Source of the DNA: JACDAN01 sp963721345
GTDB lineage: Bacteria; Actinomycetota; Thermoleophilia; Gaiellales; Gaiellaceae
Direction of reading: 5' to 3'
DNA length: 64,000 nt
Assembly: GCA_963721345.1 (NCBI GenBank)
Contig: CAVRIT010000001.1
Span: 248,001-312,000 of the forward strand
This document shows positions 8,563 through 17,147 of this stretch, piece after piece. The notes under the pieces are model-generated. The model was not told the origin of the DNA. It worked only from the letters and a program-made list of their open reading frames with translations, and did not search any database. A program made the position numbers and the translations under genes. The first letter of the stretch is position 1, and the number at the start of each line of letters is the position of its first letter.

Positions 8563-9551
8563 CAACCCGCCAGGAGCTCCCGGGCGTGTCGCCCAGCGGC
8601 ATACGCAGCCATGAAGAAGCACGGATCGTCGTCCAGTCCTCGCCCCATGTGCGAGAGCGGCAGCCGCGAACACTCCTCGTGCCAACCCTCGACGTCCACC
8701 TCGCTGTGCGGCCGCAGCCACTCGGGCGCCTCGAGGCCCCGCGGCCAGGCGATCTCGACGTCGCCGCAGAGCTGCAGGATCGATCGCGTGTGGTGCGAGA
8801 CCCCCCGATGGCGCTCCCGCTCGTCGGCCTCGGAATAGCGGACGGCAAGAACAGGGCGGCCGCCGAGCGCCCGAGCGGTGTCCGCGACTTCCACCATTGC
8901 AAGGCCGCCGTGCCCGAAGGCGCTTGCCGTCCCGACGATGCCGGGGCCGACGGAGCAGACCGCCGCGCTCGCGCCTTGCTCGCGCGCCCAAGCGAGCGCC
9001 GACGCGATCGTCACGGCCTGGGCGTCGCCGTCGAGACACGGCGCGACGGCGACGGTGACCTCGAGCAGGCGCCAGCTCTTCAGCTCGCGAAGGGCGTCCG
9101 AGAGGGAGACCGGCAGGGCCCCGCCCGCGACCTGCACGTAGACGACCCGGACGCCGTGGCCACGCAGCCCCGCACAAACCGGGGCGACCTGACTGTGGAG
9201 CGAACAGCAGACCACCGGGAGCCCATCGAGCGTCTCCGGCAGCGATGAGCCCTCCTCGACATGCCGCGCCGCATGCTGGAGCGGCGTGTAAGGGAGGTTC
9301 ATGACGTGTGCATCTGGCCTCGGCTCGCCGTCGAGCCCTTGTGTCAGGTTCAGATAGAGGACGTCGAAGCCCCCCGAGCCCAGCTCGAGCTGGCGCGCCT
9401 GGACGTTGACGACGACGTCGTCGCCGACCGCGACTTCGCCGGTCAGCCGCGGGTACGCCAGGCACGGAGCTCCGTCCACTTCGAGGCGGATCAGCTCCTC
9501 CCCCTGATCGACGACCCGAGAGACCGTGCCGCGGCGGAGGCTAAGCGCCAT
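8562..9551 (-). CDS. DUF3866 family protein
   Basis: 329 residues from ATG 9551. The N-terminal half looks like a small beta-barrel (GTVSRVVDQGEELIRLEVDG, GEVAVGDDVVVNV) followed by LYLNLTQGLDGEPRPDAHVMNLPYTPLQHA, the signature stretch I associate with DUF3866. The central part has a Rossmann-like pattern with GPGIVGTASAFGHGGLAM, and the C-terminus carries SHHTRSILQLCGD. No function is established for the family. It overlaps the M20 peptidase stop by 11 nt and the aldo/keto reductase start by 3 nt, so the three are one operon; in other actinobacteria and firmicutes DUF3866 also sits near DNA-repair or peptidase genes (recalled, not checked). Confidence 0.7.
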   Translation of the reverse strand: MALSLRRGTVSRVVDQGEELIRLEVDGAPCLAYPRLTGEVAVGDDVVVNVQARQLELGSGGFDVLYLNLTQGLDGEPRPDAHVMNLPYTPLQHAARHVEEGSSLPETLDGLPVVCCSLHSQVAPVCAGLRGHGVRVVYVQVAGGALPVSLSDALRELKSWRLLEVTVAVAPCLDGDAQAVTIASALAWAREQGASAAVCSVGPGIVGTASAFGHGGLAMVEVADTARALGGRPVLAVRYSEADERERHRGVSHHTRSILQLCGDVEIAWPRGLEAPEWLRPHSEVDVEGWHEECSRLPLSHMGRGLDDDPCFFMAAYAAGRHARELLAG

Positions 9552-10671
9552 CGCGCGCCGCGTCGACGAGCGCCAGCGTGACGTCGACCATCCGCTCGAG
9601 GTCTGCGACGGCGATGTGTTCGTCGGGCGTATGGATCGCGGCCATGCCGTTCGCGAGATTGACGCACGGCCGGCCGCGTTCGTTGAAGACGTTCGCGTCC
9701 GCGCCTCCGCCGCCCAGCCCGAGACGTGGCTCGAATCCTTCGCGCTGGAGCGCTTCGCAGGCAAGCCGGACGGGAAGGTCGCCGCGGGCAAACCGGTAAC
9801 CCGTGTAGCTCTCGCCGATGGTCGTCTCGGCCTCGCACTGCTCGAGGGCTGCGGCGAAGGTGATCGTCTCGAGGAGCTCCTTCACGAGCTCCGCGAGCTT
9901 TCGCTCGTCGTGGGAGCGCACGTCGATCGAGAACGTGCAGCGCTCAGGGACGATGTTCCGCGCGACGCCGCCCTGAATCAGCCCGACGCTCGCCGTCGTC
10001 TCGTCGTCGAGGCGCCCGAGCCGGAGGTCGCCGATCGCGCGCGCCGCCGCGACGATGGCGGAGCGGCCCTCCTCCGGGGCGATCCCGGCGTGCGCCGCGC
10101 GGCCCCGCATCGTCACCTCGATCACCCGCGCGTGAGGCGCGCCGAGCATCACGTCGCCGATCGGCGCGGCGTGGTCGAAGACGAAACCGACCTCCGCGGC
10201 GAGCCGGCCGACGTCGAATGCCTTCGCGCCCCTCAGCCCGACCTCTTCCTGCGGCGTGAACAGGAGCTCGATACCGGCGTGCGGACGGTTCTCCGACAGG
10301 ATCAGGCGAACCGCCTCGAGCATCGAGGCGACGGCGGCCTTGTTGTCGGCGCCGAGGATCGTCCCGCCGGCGTTCCGCACGACGCCGTCCTCGACGACGG
10401 GCTCGAGCGGCCCCGTCGGCTGGACCGTGTCCAGGTGCGCGCACAGGAAAATCGGCAGGCCACCGTTCGAGCTCGTCGGCTCGAGCCGGCAGAGGAGGTT
10501 CCCTGCGTTGCCGTCGACCGCTTCGGCTGCGTCGTCCTCGGTCACCTCGAGCCCGAGCCCCTCGAGGTACGCGCGGACCCGGTCGGCGACCTCCCGCTCG
10601 GAGCCCGGCGGACTGGGGATCGCAGCGAGCTCGGTGAAGAGCCCTACGACGTCCGGCGCCCAGTTCGGCAT
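9541..10671 (-). CDS. M20-family metallopeptidase (tripeptidase T-like)
   Basis: 376 residues. Zinc-peptidase motifs are intact: FLCAHLDTVQP (first metal His plus catalytic Asp), GADNKAAVASMLEA (bridging Asp region), LFTPQEEVGLRGAKAF (catalytic Glu-Glu pair), and near the end AAIHTPDEHIAVADLERM (metal His). The insertion domain HARVIEVTMRGRAAHAGIAPEEGRSAI is the usual dimerisation lid. Likely a cytoplasmic di/tripeptidase or related amidohydrolase. First gene of the operon with DUF3866 and the aldo/keto reductase; TACGAT sits 6 nt before the ATG. Confidence 0.88.
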   Translation of the reverse strand: MPNWAPDVVGLFTELAAIPSPPGSEREVADRVRAYLEGLGLEVTEDDAAEAVDGNAGNLLCRLEPTSSNGGLPIFLCAHLDTVQPTGPLEPVVEDGVVRNAGGTILGADNKAAVASMLEAVRLILSENRPHAGIELLFTPQEEVGLRGAKAFDVGRLAAEVGFVFDHAAPIGDVMLGAPHARVIEVTMRGRAAHAGIAPEEGRSAIVAAARAIGDLRLGRLDDETTASVGLIQGGVARNIVPERCTFSIDVRSHDERKLAELVKELLETITFAAALEQCEAETTIGESYTGYRFARGDLPVRLACEALQREGFEPRLGLGGGGADANVFNERGRPCVNLANGMAAIHTPDEHIAVADLERMVDVTLALVDAARDGA

Positions 10672-10677
10672 CGCCGA

Positions 10678-10683
10678 ATCGTA
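10678..10683 (-). promoter_or_regulatory. -10 element TACGAT for leaderless M20 peptidase mRNA
   Basis: TACGAT, 6-nt spacer TCGGCG, then ATG 10671; no Shine-Dalgarno sequence. Confidence 0.4.
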
Positions 10684-10701
10684 GGGGCGGCGCTGCCGTC
10701 G

Positions 10702-10854
10702 CTACGGCGATATCGTCGGCACGGTTCCCGACGGGGATGGCGGCTCGTCATTGCTCGACCAGAGAAGGTAGGTCGCCACCGTCGAGACGAGCATCAGTGC
10801 AGCGAAGGCGAGAGCCACTATCGCGACGATCTTGCCGAGACTCATGGGCCCCAT
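10702..10854 (-). CDS. Very small membrane protein (50 aa)
   Basis: Starts at ATG 10854 with AAGGAGG 5 nt upstream, a strong ribosome-binding site that decides this start over the longer open frame. One transmembrane segment (IVAIVALAFAALMLVSTVAT) is followed by a short Ser/Pro/Thr-rich tail (SSNDEPPSPSGTVPTISP), suggesting an exported C-terminus. It lies 55 nt after another small membrane gene and downstream of a secreted proline-rich protein, so the three are probably co-transcribed. Function unknown. Confidence 0.6.
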   Translation of the reverse strand: MGPMSLGKIVAIVALAFAALMLVSTVATYLLWSSNDEPPSPSGTVPTISP

Positions 10855-10909
10855 CTTGGCCTCCTTCACCCGCCCGAGCAAGATGTCCCAATTGGACGAG
10901 TCTTGGCAG

Positions 10910-11071
10910 CTAGGGCCGCTGCAACTCGACGCCTCTGCCTTGCTCCGGCGGCGCTGAGCCTCCCAGTTGGCCGATCGCGGCGCTCGCAGCTCCCAGCACC
11001 CAGATGATCGCCAGCGCGACCGCAACCTTCATCCACAGCGGGAAGCGACTGCCTGTCGCAATCTGATTCAC
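10910..11071 (-). CDS. Very small membrane protein (53 aa)
   Basis: GTG start 11071 with AGGAG about 6 nt upstream, overlapping the stop region of the preceding secreted-protein gene. The product begins MNQIATGSRFPLWMKVAV, contains one hydrophobic segment (VAVALAIIWVLGAASAAIG) and ends in a Gly/Pro/Glu/Arg tail. The spacing to its neighbours (9 nt after the secreted protein, 55 nt before the next small membrane gene) supports an operon of three. No recognised family. Confidence 0.55.
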   Translation of the reverse strand: MNQIATGSRFPLWMKVAVALAIIWVLGAASAAIGQLGGSAPPEQGRGVELQRP

Positions 11072-11080
11072 GCTCGGCTC

Positions 11081-12046
11081 CTAGTCATGTGCGGTCGTTC
11101 GGTACCACCCGCTCGGGAAGTAGCGGATCCTCATCATGAGCGTATCGTGATGCTTCGGCCAACTGAACGGGACTGAAGCGCACTCGACCTCCACCCAGGC
11201 CTGGATCTCGACATATCGCGCTCCGCGACCGCCGTCGGTCACTTTCGACGCCGGCGTGAGCGTGTTTTGACACCAGTTGCCGTGGGAGGTTCGGACGGAG
11301 TGGCTGTAGTTGGTGATGACACCCGTGAGGCTGTTACTGCACCAGACCACGTAGAGGTACAGCCTGCGCGTCCAGAAAGCGGGTCCCTGTGAGCGCAGGA
11401 GCTCCTTCCCGAACTTCCACTGGCGTGGACAGGTGGTGGAGTAAAAGCCGCCGCTGCTTCCCGTGCCCTCGGCCGGCGGCAGCACGTTCTCGTCCCAGAA
11501 CTCCGCCGGCGGAGGCGGTGGTCCGAGGTTGAACCACTGCGGCGAACCGCTCAGCAGCGGGTTGCTCGCCGCGGGGCCGATGTTGATGGCGTAGGCGTAG
11601 AGCGTCCGTGCAATCCCGGTCCAAAGGGAAGGCGGAAGCGAGAAGGCGAATCCGTGCGACGCGTGCCCACCGCAGGCGTTCGCGACGCCGGGTTCCCGCG
11701 CGACGTTCGCCACAGCAGACCCGACGTAGCTCCCGCCCGCCCCAGAGGGCCCGTCGACGTAGAAGTGGATCTCGAGCGGCACGCTGAAATCGTTCGGATC
11801 GCACGCCCACCCGGAGGCGATCCCGTCCGCGGAGACCGTGTCGAACCAACCGTTCGGGAGATACGACGGCACCGGCGGTGGCGGTGGAGGCGCGGGCGGC
11901 GGTGGAGGCGGAGGCGGTGGAGGAGGCGGCGGCCCGCAGAGTCCCCGATCGCAGAGATCGGGCCCGCTGGGCGCCGCAGCCGCCGACCCGCCCCCCGCGA
12001 GCGCGAGCAGCACGAGCACGTTGAGCATGAGGTGTTTTCTGTTCAT
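11081..12046 (-). CDS. Secreted proline-rich protein of unknown function
   Basis: 321 residues. A signal peptide is clear: MNRKHLMLNVLVLLALAGGG then an Ala-rich cleavage region (SAAAAPSG). Residues about 38-60 are an almost uninterrupted proline run, encoded by a GGC/GGT-GGA-rich repeat on the plus strand (11875-11940), then a cysteine-containing domain reading ISGWACDPNDFSVPLEIHFY in gist (ASGWACDPNDFSVPLEIHFY), GGHASHGFAF and LYAYAINIG, which resembles the beta-rich modules found in actinobacterial secreted carbohydrate-active proteins. A second cysteine-rich region follows (TCPRQW, VVWCSNS, NWCQNT). Probably extracellular; two small membrane proteins follow in the same direction. TACGTT lies 7 nt before the ATG. 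Confidence 0.7.
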   Translation of the reverse strand: MNRKHLMLNVLVLLALAGGGSAAAAPSGPDLCDRGLCGPPPPPPPPPPPPPAPPPPPPVPSYLPNGWFDTVSADGIASGWACDPNDFSVPLEIHFYVDGPSGAGGSYVGSAVANVAREPGVANACGGHASHGFAFSLPPSLWTGIARTLYAYAINIGPAASNPLLSGSPQWFNLGPPPPPAEFWDENVLPPAEGTGSSGGFYSTTCPRQWKFGKELLRSQGPAFWTRRLYLYVVWCSNSLTGVITNYSHSVRTSHGNWCQNTLTPASKVTDGGRGARYVEIQAWVEVECASVPFSWPKHHDTLMMRIRYFPSGWYRTTAHD

Positions 12047-12053
12047 GCAACAG

Positions 12054-12059
12054 AACGTA
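12054..12059 (-). promoter_or_regulatory. -10 element TACGTT of the secreted-protein gene
   Basis: TACGTT, 7-nt spacer, then ATG 12046; no ribosome-binding site in the spacer. This places a promoter between the gene and the dispersed repeat upstream. Confidence 0.4.
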
Positions 12060-12110
12060 GAGACGAGTGGCGCACACGTGGGACACGCCTTCGTGCCGAA
12101 GTTGTAAGGC

Positions 12111-12272
12111 CGGCTAGAGGGTCGATGGGAAATTCAGCCGCAGCCGGGGGCGCTCCGGACCAAGCCGGGCAGCGTGGTCGTTCGCGGCGCGTAGCGGAGC
12201 TACGTGTCGCGGGCGAACGCGCTGATCCGGCGCCGTGTCTGGGGTGCCACCGGCCCGGGTGAATTTCGCATC
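12111..12272. repeat. Dispersed palindromic repeat, copy 1 (162 nt)
   Basis: Nearly identical to 46006-46168, with about seven substitutions and a one-base indel. The ends are imperfect inverted repeats (GATGGGAAATTC near the left end, GAATTTCGCATC at the right). Nested inverted repeats fill the interior: GGAC/GTCT, GCCGG/CCGGC, CGTTCGC/GCGAACG and GCGTAGC-GGA-GCTACGT, so either strand could fold into one long hairpin. There is no open reading frame. It lies between the pyrG stop and the secreted-protein promoter. A non-autonomous MITE-like element or a large terminator-like structure are both possible. Confidence 0.75.
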
Positions 12273-12281
12273 GGCCCTCTA

Positions 12282-13940
12282 CTACAAGGCGGGAACGCCG
12301 GCGCGCTCGCCGGACCCGGTCCGGGCGCGTGAGCGCTCGACCGCAGCCCCCACGAACTCGCGGAAGAGCGGCGCAGGCCGCGTGGGTCGCGACTTGAACT
12401 CCGGGTGGAACTGGCTCGCGACGAACCACGGGTGGTCGGGCAGCTCGATGATCTCGACGAGCCGTCCCTCCTGATACGTCCCTGACACCACCAGGCCGGC
12501 CTCTTCGAGGCGCGGGCGGAAGTGGTTGTTCACCTCGTAGCGGTGGCGATGCCGCTCGTTGACGACTGCCTCGTCGTCGTACGTCGCCCTCGTCCGCGTC
12601 CCGCCCACGAGCTCGACCGCCTGGGCGCCGAGCCGCATCGTCCCGCCGAGATCCTCGATCCCCTTCTGCTCCGGCAGGAGGTCGATCACCGGATAGGGCG
12701 TCTCCGGGTCCATCTCGGTCGAGTTCGCTCCGTCGAGCCCGACCACGTGCCGCGCGAACTCGGAGACCGCGACGTGCATCCCGAGACAGATCCCCAGGTA
12801 CGGGATCCTCTGCTCGCGCGCGACGCGGCAGGCCATGATCTTGCCCTCCCAGCCTCGCGAGCCGAACCCGCCCGGCACGAGCACGCCGTCGACCTGCGCC
12901 AGCTCCGCCTGGAGCTCCTCCAGCGATGCGCCCTCGGCGTCAACCCACCGCACCCGGACGCCGACGCCGTGATGAATCCCCGCGTGCTTCAACGCCTCGT
13001 GCACGGACAGGTAGGCGTCGTGGAGCTTGACGTACTTCCCGACGAGCCCGATCTCGACCGGCGGGCCGAGCTGCTTGATCCGGTCGGTGAGGTCGTTCCA
13101 CTCGCCGAGCTCCGCCTGACCCTCGGGCAGGCTGAGCATCTCGGCAACGAGTGTGTCGAGCCCCTCGGCCTCGAGTGCCTGCGGCACGAGGTAGACGTCC
13201 GGCACGTCGCGGTTCACCACCACGGCCCGAGGCTCGATGTCGGCGAACAGCGCGATCTTTTCGCGGAGATCGGCGCTCAGGCCCTCGGTCGAGCGCGCGA
13301 CGACGATGTCCGGGTGGATACCGATCTTGCGCAGCTCGTTGACCGAATGCTGCGTGGGCTTCGTCTTCAGCTCGCCGGCCGAGTCCACGTACGGGACGTA
13401 GGTCACGTGCAGGTAGACGACGTTCCCCGGGCCCGCCTCGCGCCGGAACTGACGGATCGCCTCGAGAAACGGCAGCGACTCGATGTCCCCGACGGTGCCT
13501 CCGACCTCGGTGATGATCACGTCGGTGTCGGAGGCCTCCGCGGCGCGCCGGATCCGCTCCTTGATCTCGTTGGTGATGTGCGGGATCACCTGGACGGTGG
13601 AGCCCAGGTACTCGCCTTTCCGTTCCTTGCGGAGCACCGAGTACCAGATCGACCCGGACGTGTGGTTCGCATTCCGCGAGAAGTTCTCGTCGATGAACCG
13701 CTCGTAGTGGCCGATGTCGAGGTCGGTCTCGGCGCCGTCCTCCGTGACGAACACCTCGCCGTGCTGGAACGGGCTCATCGTCCCCGGGTCGACGTTCAGG
13801 TAGGGGTCGAACTTCTGCACCTGCACCTTCAGGCCGCGCGCCTTCAGCAGCCGCCCGAGCGACGCGGCGGTGATCCCTTTGCCGAGCGACGAGACGACGC
13901 CGCCCGTGACGAAGACGTACTTGGGCGGGCGCGGCCTCAC
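12282..13940 (-). CDS. pyrG: CTP synthase
   Basis: ATP- and glutamine-dependent amination of UTP to CTP. The synthase domain starts PKYVFVTGGVVSSLGKGI and contains KFDPYLNVDPGTMSPFQHGEVFV and the conserved EVGGTVGDIES; the C-terminal class-I glutamine amidotransferase domain has GGFGSRGWEGK, the nucleophile elbow YLGICLGMH and the catalytic His-Glu near SQFHPEF. 552 residues from GTG 13940, which overlaps the upstream stop by 4 nt. Position after recN-steA-steB matches the mycobacterial order, here with a glycosyltransferase fusion inserted between steB and pyrG. Confidence 0.96.
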   Translation of the reverse strand: MRPRPPKYVFVTGGVVSSLGKGITAASLGRLLKARGLKVQVQKFDPYLNVDPGTMSPFQHGEVFVTEDGAETDLDIGHYERFIDENFSRNANHTSGSIWYSVLRKERKGEYLGSTVQVIPHITNEIKERIRRAAEASDTDVIITEVGGTVGDIESLPFLEAIRQFRREAGPGNVVYLHVTYVPYVDSAGELKTKPTQHSVNELRKIGIHPDIVVARSTEGLSADLREKIALFADIEPRAVVVNRDVPDVYLVPQALEAEGLDTLVAEMLSLPEGQAELGEWNDLTDRIKQLGPPVEIGLVGKYVKLHDAYLSVHEALKHAGIHHGVGVRVRWVDAEGASLEELQAELAQVDGVLVPGGFGSRGWEGKIMACRVAREQRIPYLGICLGMHVAVSEFARHVVGLDGANSTEMDPETPYPVIDLLPEQKGIEDLGGTMRLGAQAVELVGGTRTRATYDDEAVVNERHRHRYEVNNHFRPRLEEAGLVVSGTYQEGRLVEIIELPDHPWFVASQFHPEFKSRPTRPAPLFREFVGAAVERSRARTGSGERAGVPAL

Positions 13941-15148
13941 TCGTGCCGCCCCAAGCGATCGAGCTGCGCGAGGCCCGGCGCCCGCTCGATCAGTTCGCCG
14001 AGTGAGCGTCGTTCGCCGAGGAGAGTGAGCCCGGCCAGCGCCCCGATTGCCAGCCAGCGACCCCGATCCGTGAGACGACTCACGGACCTCAACCCTATCA
14101 GCGCCCCCAGCGCATTCGATCCGCAGTCGCCCAGCATCGTCCTCTCGCGAAGATCGTAGGGAAGCAGCAGGACGGCGGTCCCGACCGGAGCGTCGACGGC
14201 GAGCCCGGCCAGGATGTACGCCTTCAAAGCACGGCCCGGACGAGTGTCGAGCTGGTTGAGGAAGTTCGCCGCGAGGCCGACGAGCAGCCCGCCCGAGAGC
14301 TTCCGCGTGGCAAGGAAACCGGCGAGCGGGATCACCGCGAGCTTGAGGACGCCGGTGGTTCGCCCAGCGCTCAAGTGTGCGCGGAAGCCGCGCTCGGGGC
14401 CGCTCCAAAGATCGTCGGCCAGGCCCGCGACACCCGCGGCGGCGACGACTGGCCCCTGTCCGACAGCGACCACGGCTCCGACGAGCGGGAGCCGCAGGCC
14501 GCGGAAGTTCGTGCCCTGCGGGCCGCAGGCGAGCAGCGCGTCGAGGAGCTGACGCGCGCGGTGCGCGAAGCCCGCAGCGTCCCGGCCCGTCGCCCTGTGG
14601 CGGAGCGGCAGCTCGAGCTCGGCGACCCGGAGCTCGGCCCGTGCGGCGTCGACGGTCGCCGCGACCTCGCACCCGAACCCTGCGGCGAGCGGGAAGCAGG
14701 CGGCCCGCGCGTCTGCCGAGAACGCACGCTGTCCTGACAGCGGCTCGACGGCGACGAACCCGGACCGGGCGCGAATCAGCACGCGCGCGGCGCGCTTGGC
14801 GATGCCGAGGCCACCGCCCTGCCGCTCGGCGAAGACGGCGATCGCGAGATCGGCGTCGGCGTCGGCGAGCGGCGCGAGGTCTCCGTCGAGGTCGGCATCG
14901 CAGAGGAGAACCTGCCCAGGCGGCGCCTCGCGCTCGGCAAACGTCAGCGCCTGGCCCTTCCCGCGGCGAGGGAGCCGCAGCACCCGAGCCCCGGCCTCCT
15001 CGGCGACCTCGGCCGTGCGATCGCGCGAGCCGTCGTCAGCAACGATCACCTCGGCTGCGGGAAACGCCGCACGCAGCCGTACTACGGTCGTCCCGATCCG
15101 CTCCCCCTCATCGCGTGCGGCGATGAGGATCGCGACCGGGCTAGCCAC
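13937..15148 (-). CDS. GT2 glycosyltransferase fused to a MraY/WecA-like membrane domain
   Basis: 403 residues with two parts. Residues 1-210 are a GT-A family-2 glycosyltransferase: AARDEGERIGTTV, VIVADDGSRDRT and LLCDADLD (the DxD metal site). Residues about 215-403 are hydrophobic and carry the motifs of phospho-sugar transferases acting on polyprenyl phosphate: LADDLW (245-246 Asp pair), ANFLNQLDTRPGRALK and MLGDCGSNALG. The second part is short for MraY but keeps the key acidic residues. A role in transferring a sugar to a lipid carrier and then extending it is plausible inference. Overlaps steB by 8 nt and pyrG by 4 nt, so it is fully embedded in the operon. Confidence 0.75.
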   Translation of the reverse strand: MASPVAILIAARDEGERIGTTVVRLRAAFPAAEVIVADDGSRDRTAEVAEEAGARVLRLPRRGKGQALTFAEREAPPGQVLLCDADLDGDLAPLADADADLAIAVFAERQGGGLGIAKRAARVLIRARSGFVAVEPLSGQRAFSADARAACFPLAAGFGCEVAATVDAARAELRVAELELPLRHRATGRDAAGFAHRARQLLDALLACGPQGTNFRGLRLPLVGAVVAVGQGPVVAAAGVAGLADDLWSGPERGFRAHLSAGRTTGVLKLAVIPLAGFLATRKLSGGLLVGLAANFLNQLDTRPGRALKAYILAGLAVDAPVGTAVLLLPYDLRERTMLGDCGSNALGALIGLRSVSRLTDRGRWLAIGALAGLTLLGERRSLGELIERAPGLAQLDRLGRHE

Positions 15149-16016
15149 CCGGGAGCGGCGCGAGCGGCAGCGGCTCGATCGGCGGCACAGAGGCCTCGGC
15201 GGTGGACTTCAGACCGTACTGTCCCTCGTCGGCGCCGGCGAGCAGCGCGGCGAGCGCGACCCGGCCGAGTTGCGCGTCGACCGAGTCGACACTGGAGAAC
15301 CCGGCCGTGTCGTAGAGGCCGATCCGCGTAGGTCGCGCGTCGGTGGTCTCGATGCCGACCACGGGGACACCGCTGGCCGCGAGACCCGAGTAGAGCGACG
15401 ACACGAGGCGGCCGGTCGGCGCGTGATCGAGGCGCGCCGTGTGCGCGACGACGACCCCATCCGCCTCACTCGAGCTGCTGCCTTCGGAATCTTCGACGAT
15501 CAGCGGCGCGACGGCGTCCCACAGCGGAGTCTCACCGCCGGCGACGAACTCGCGCCCGAGGCCTCGCCCCAGGTCTTCGAGCGTCGTCATGTTCTCCCCG
15601 CTGACGGCCTCGAGGACCGCACGCGCATCCACCGGCAGCTCAAGTGCACGCATCCGCACGACCTGCGGCCCGCCCGCGTCGTCGAGCGCGCGTGTGACAG
15701 CGCCCTCCAGATCGTCGCTTGTCGGTCCGACGAAGAGCAGCGCGACGCGCACGCCGCGGAGCCGTCCGTTCATGACGGCGGCATACGACTCATCGACGTA
15801 CTCCGTCCCTGCCTCCTGTTGTTGACGGAGAAGATCGGACTCGGCACGCGCACCCGCGACGTCACCCGAAAGATCGGAGATCCGCTGCTCGAGGACCCGT
15901 CGCTCGCTGTCCCCGACGTCGACTCGCGACGCAAGTCCGGCACCCACGAGCACGCCGATGGTGAGCGCGAGAAAGACGGCAGCGAGCGACGCGACGTGAT
16001 ACCGGAAATCGGCCAC
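15141..16016 (-). CDS. steB: SteB/MctB-type membrane-anchored envelope protein
   Basis: 291 residues. Begins MADFRYHVASLAAVFLALTIGVLVGAGLA: the FRYH motif plus one transmembrane helix is characteristic of the MctB (Rv1698)/SteB family. A coiled-coil stretch follows (about 35-75), then a mixed alpha/beta extracytoplasmic domain ending in a proline-rich tail. In corynebacteria SteA and SteB act together in daughter-cell separation and envelope integrity; the mycobacterial homologue was first described in copper handling. It lies 3 nt after steA, supporting the pairing. Confidence 0.8.
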   Translation of the reverse strand: MADFRYHVASLAAVFLALTIGVLVGAGLASRVDVGDSERRVLEQRISDLSGDVAGARAESDLLRQQQEAGTEYVDESYAAVMNGRLRGVRVALLFVGPTSDDLEGAVTRALDDAGGPQVVRMRALELPVDARAVLEAVSGENMTTLEDLGRGLGREFVAGGETPLWDAVAPLIVEDSEGSSSSEADGVVVAHTARLDHAPTGRLVSSLYSGLAASGVPVVGIETTDARPTRIGLYDTAGFSSVDSVDAQLGRVALAALLAGADEGQYGLKSTAEASVPPIEPLPLAPLPGG

Positions 16017-16019
16017 CTG

Positions 16020-17147
16020 CTACCCGACGAGGTCACGCAGCTCGAGCGCCAGCAGCTCGAATCCCGATCGGAGCTGGGGGGAAACCGCAACCGCCACGAC
16101 CAACGCGAACAGCCCGATCACGGGAACGACGAGGAGCGGCCAGATCCCAACCTTGCGGCTGAACAGACGCGAGACGCCCTTTGCGTCGACGAGGATCTCG
16201 CCGACCTTGACGCGCGTCAAGAACGTCGAGGACATTCCGGAGCGGTTGCGCTCGAGGAACTCGATCAGGTTGAAGTGCGTCCCGACGGCGACGATCAGCT
16301 CCGCGCCCTTCTCGTAGGCGAGGAGCAGCGCGACGTCCTCGCTCGTCGCGGGCGCCGGGACGACGTGGTAGTCGAGCCCCATCGCGCGCAGCCGGTCGCT
16401 ACCCGGCGCCGCGCCGTTCTCGTAGGCGTGGACGACCAGCTCGGCGCCGCTCTTGAGCGCCTTGTCCGAAACCGAGTCCATGTCGCCGACGATCACGTGC
16501 GGCTTGTAGCCGGCTTCGATCAGCGCGTCGGCGCCGCCGTCGACTGCGACGAGCACCGGCCGGAAGTCCCGCACGTAGGGCTTGACGATCCGTAGGTCGC
16601 GCTTGTGGCCCGGCCCGCGGACGACGACCAGCGCATGCCGGTCGCGGAAGCGCGTCTCGAACGCCGGGAACCCGATCCCCTCCGAGAGCAGCCGCCCCTC
16701 CTCCCGCAGGTAGCGCATCGTGTTCTCGGCGAAGGTCTCGAGCGCCTCGGTCACCCGGCCCCGCTGCTCCCGTAGGGCCTCGGCGAGCTCGTCGGCACGC
16801 AACTCCTTGCCGGCGACGATCCTCGTCCCGTTGCGAAAGAGCCCCGAGCCGCGCACCGTGAGCAGCTCGCCGTCGCTGACCTTGTCGAAGAGGTCGGCGC
16901 CCGGTGCGTCGATCAGCCGGACGCCGCCGCGGACGAGGAGCAGCGGGCCCGGGTTCGGAAAGCGGCCGGTCTGGGATTCCGAGCAGTTGATCACGACGCG
17001 GACGCCCGCCTCGAGCAGCTCCTCGGCCGAAACACGGTCGAGGTCGGCGTGGTCGATGATCGCGATGGCGTCGGGCGAGAGGCGACGGACGAGCTGCTTG
17101 GTGCGCCGGTCGAGTCGGGCCGGTCCTGTGTGCTCGACGAAGCTCAT
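16020..17147 (-). CDS. steA: SteA-type putative cytokinetic ring protein
   Basis: 375 residues from ATG 17147, which overlaps the true recN stop (17144-17146) as ATGA. Recognisable stretches: RTKQLVRRLSPDAIAIIDH, VINCSESQTGRFPNPGP, DAPGADLF, and a thiamin-pyrophosphokinase-like domain with VDGGADALIEAGYKPHVIVGDMDSVSD and GSDRLRAMGL. One transmembrane segment is near the C-terminus (VGIWPLLVVPVIGLFALVVAVAV). The family is conserved in actinobacteria with SteB. An apparent fusion with RecN exists only because recN is frameshifted; the natural junction is the ATGA overlap. Confidence 0.88.
   Translation of the reverse strand: MSFVEHTGPARLDRRTKQLVRRLSPDAIAIIDHADLDRVSAEELLEAGVRVVINCSESQTGRFPNPGPLLLVRGGVRLIDAPGADLFDKVSDGELLTVRGSGLFRNGTRIVAGKELRADELAEALREQRGRVTEALETFAENTMRYLREEGRLLSEGIGFPAFETRFRDRHALVVVRGPGHKRDLRIVKPYVRDFRPVLVAVDGGADALIEAGYKPHVIVGDMDSVSDKALKSGAELVVHAYENGAAPGSDRLRAMGLDYHVVPAPATSEDVALLLAYEKGAELIVAVGTHFNLIEFLERNRSGMSSTFLTRVKVGEILVDAKGVSRLFSRKVGIWPLLVVPVIGLFALVVAVAVSPQLRSGFELLALELRDLVG

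Noticed and set aside
11875..11945. GGC/GGT/GGA-rich repeat that could be taken for a tandem repeat or CRISPR-like array
   Set aside because: It encodes the polyproline run of the secreted protein on the minus strand; there are no regular repeats with spacers. A similar coding repeat is at 40320-40360.
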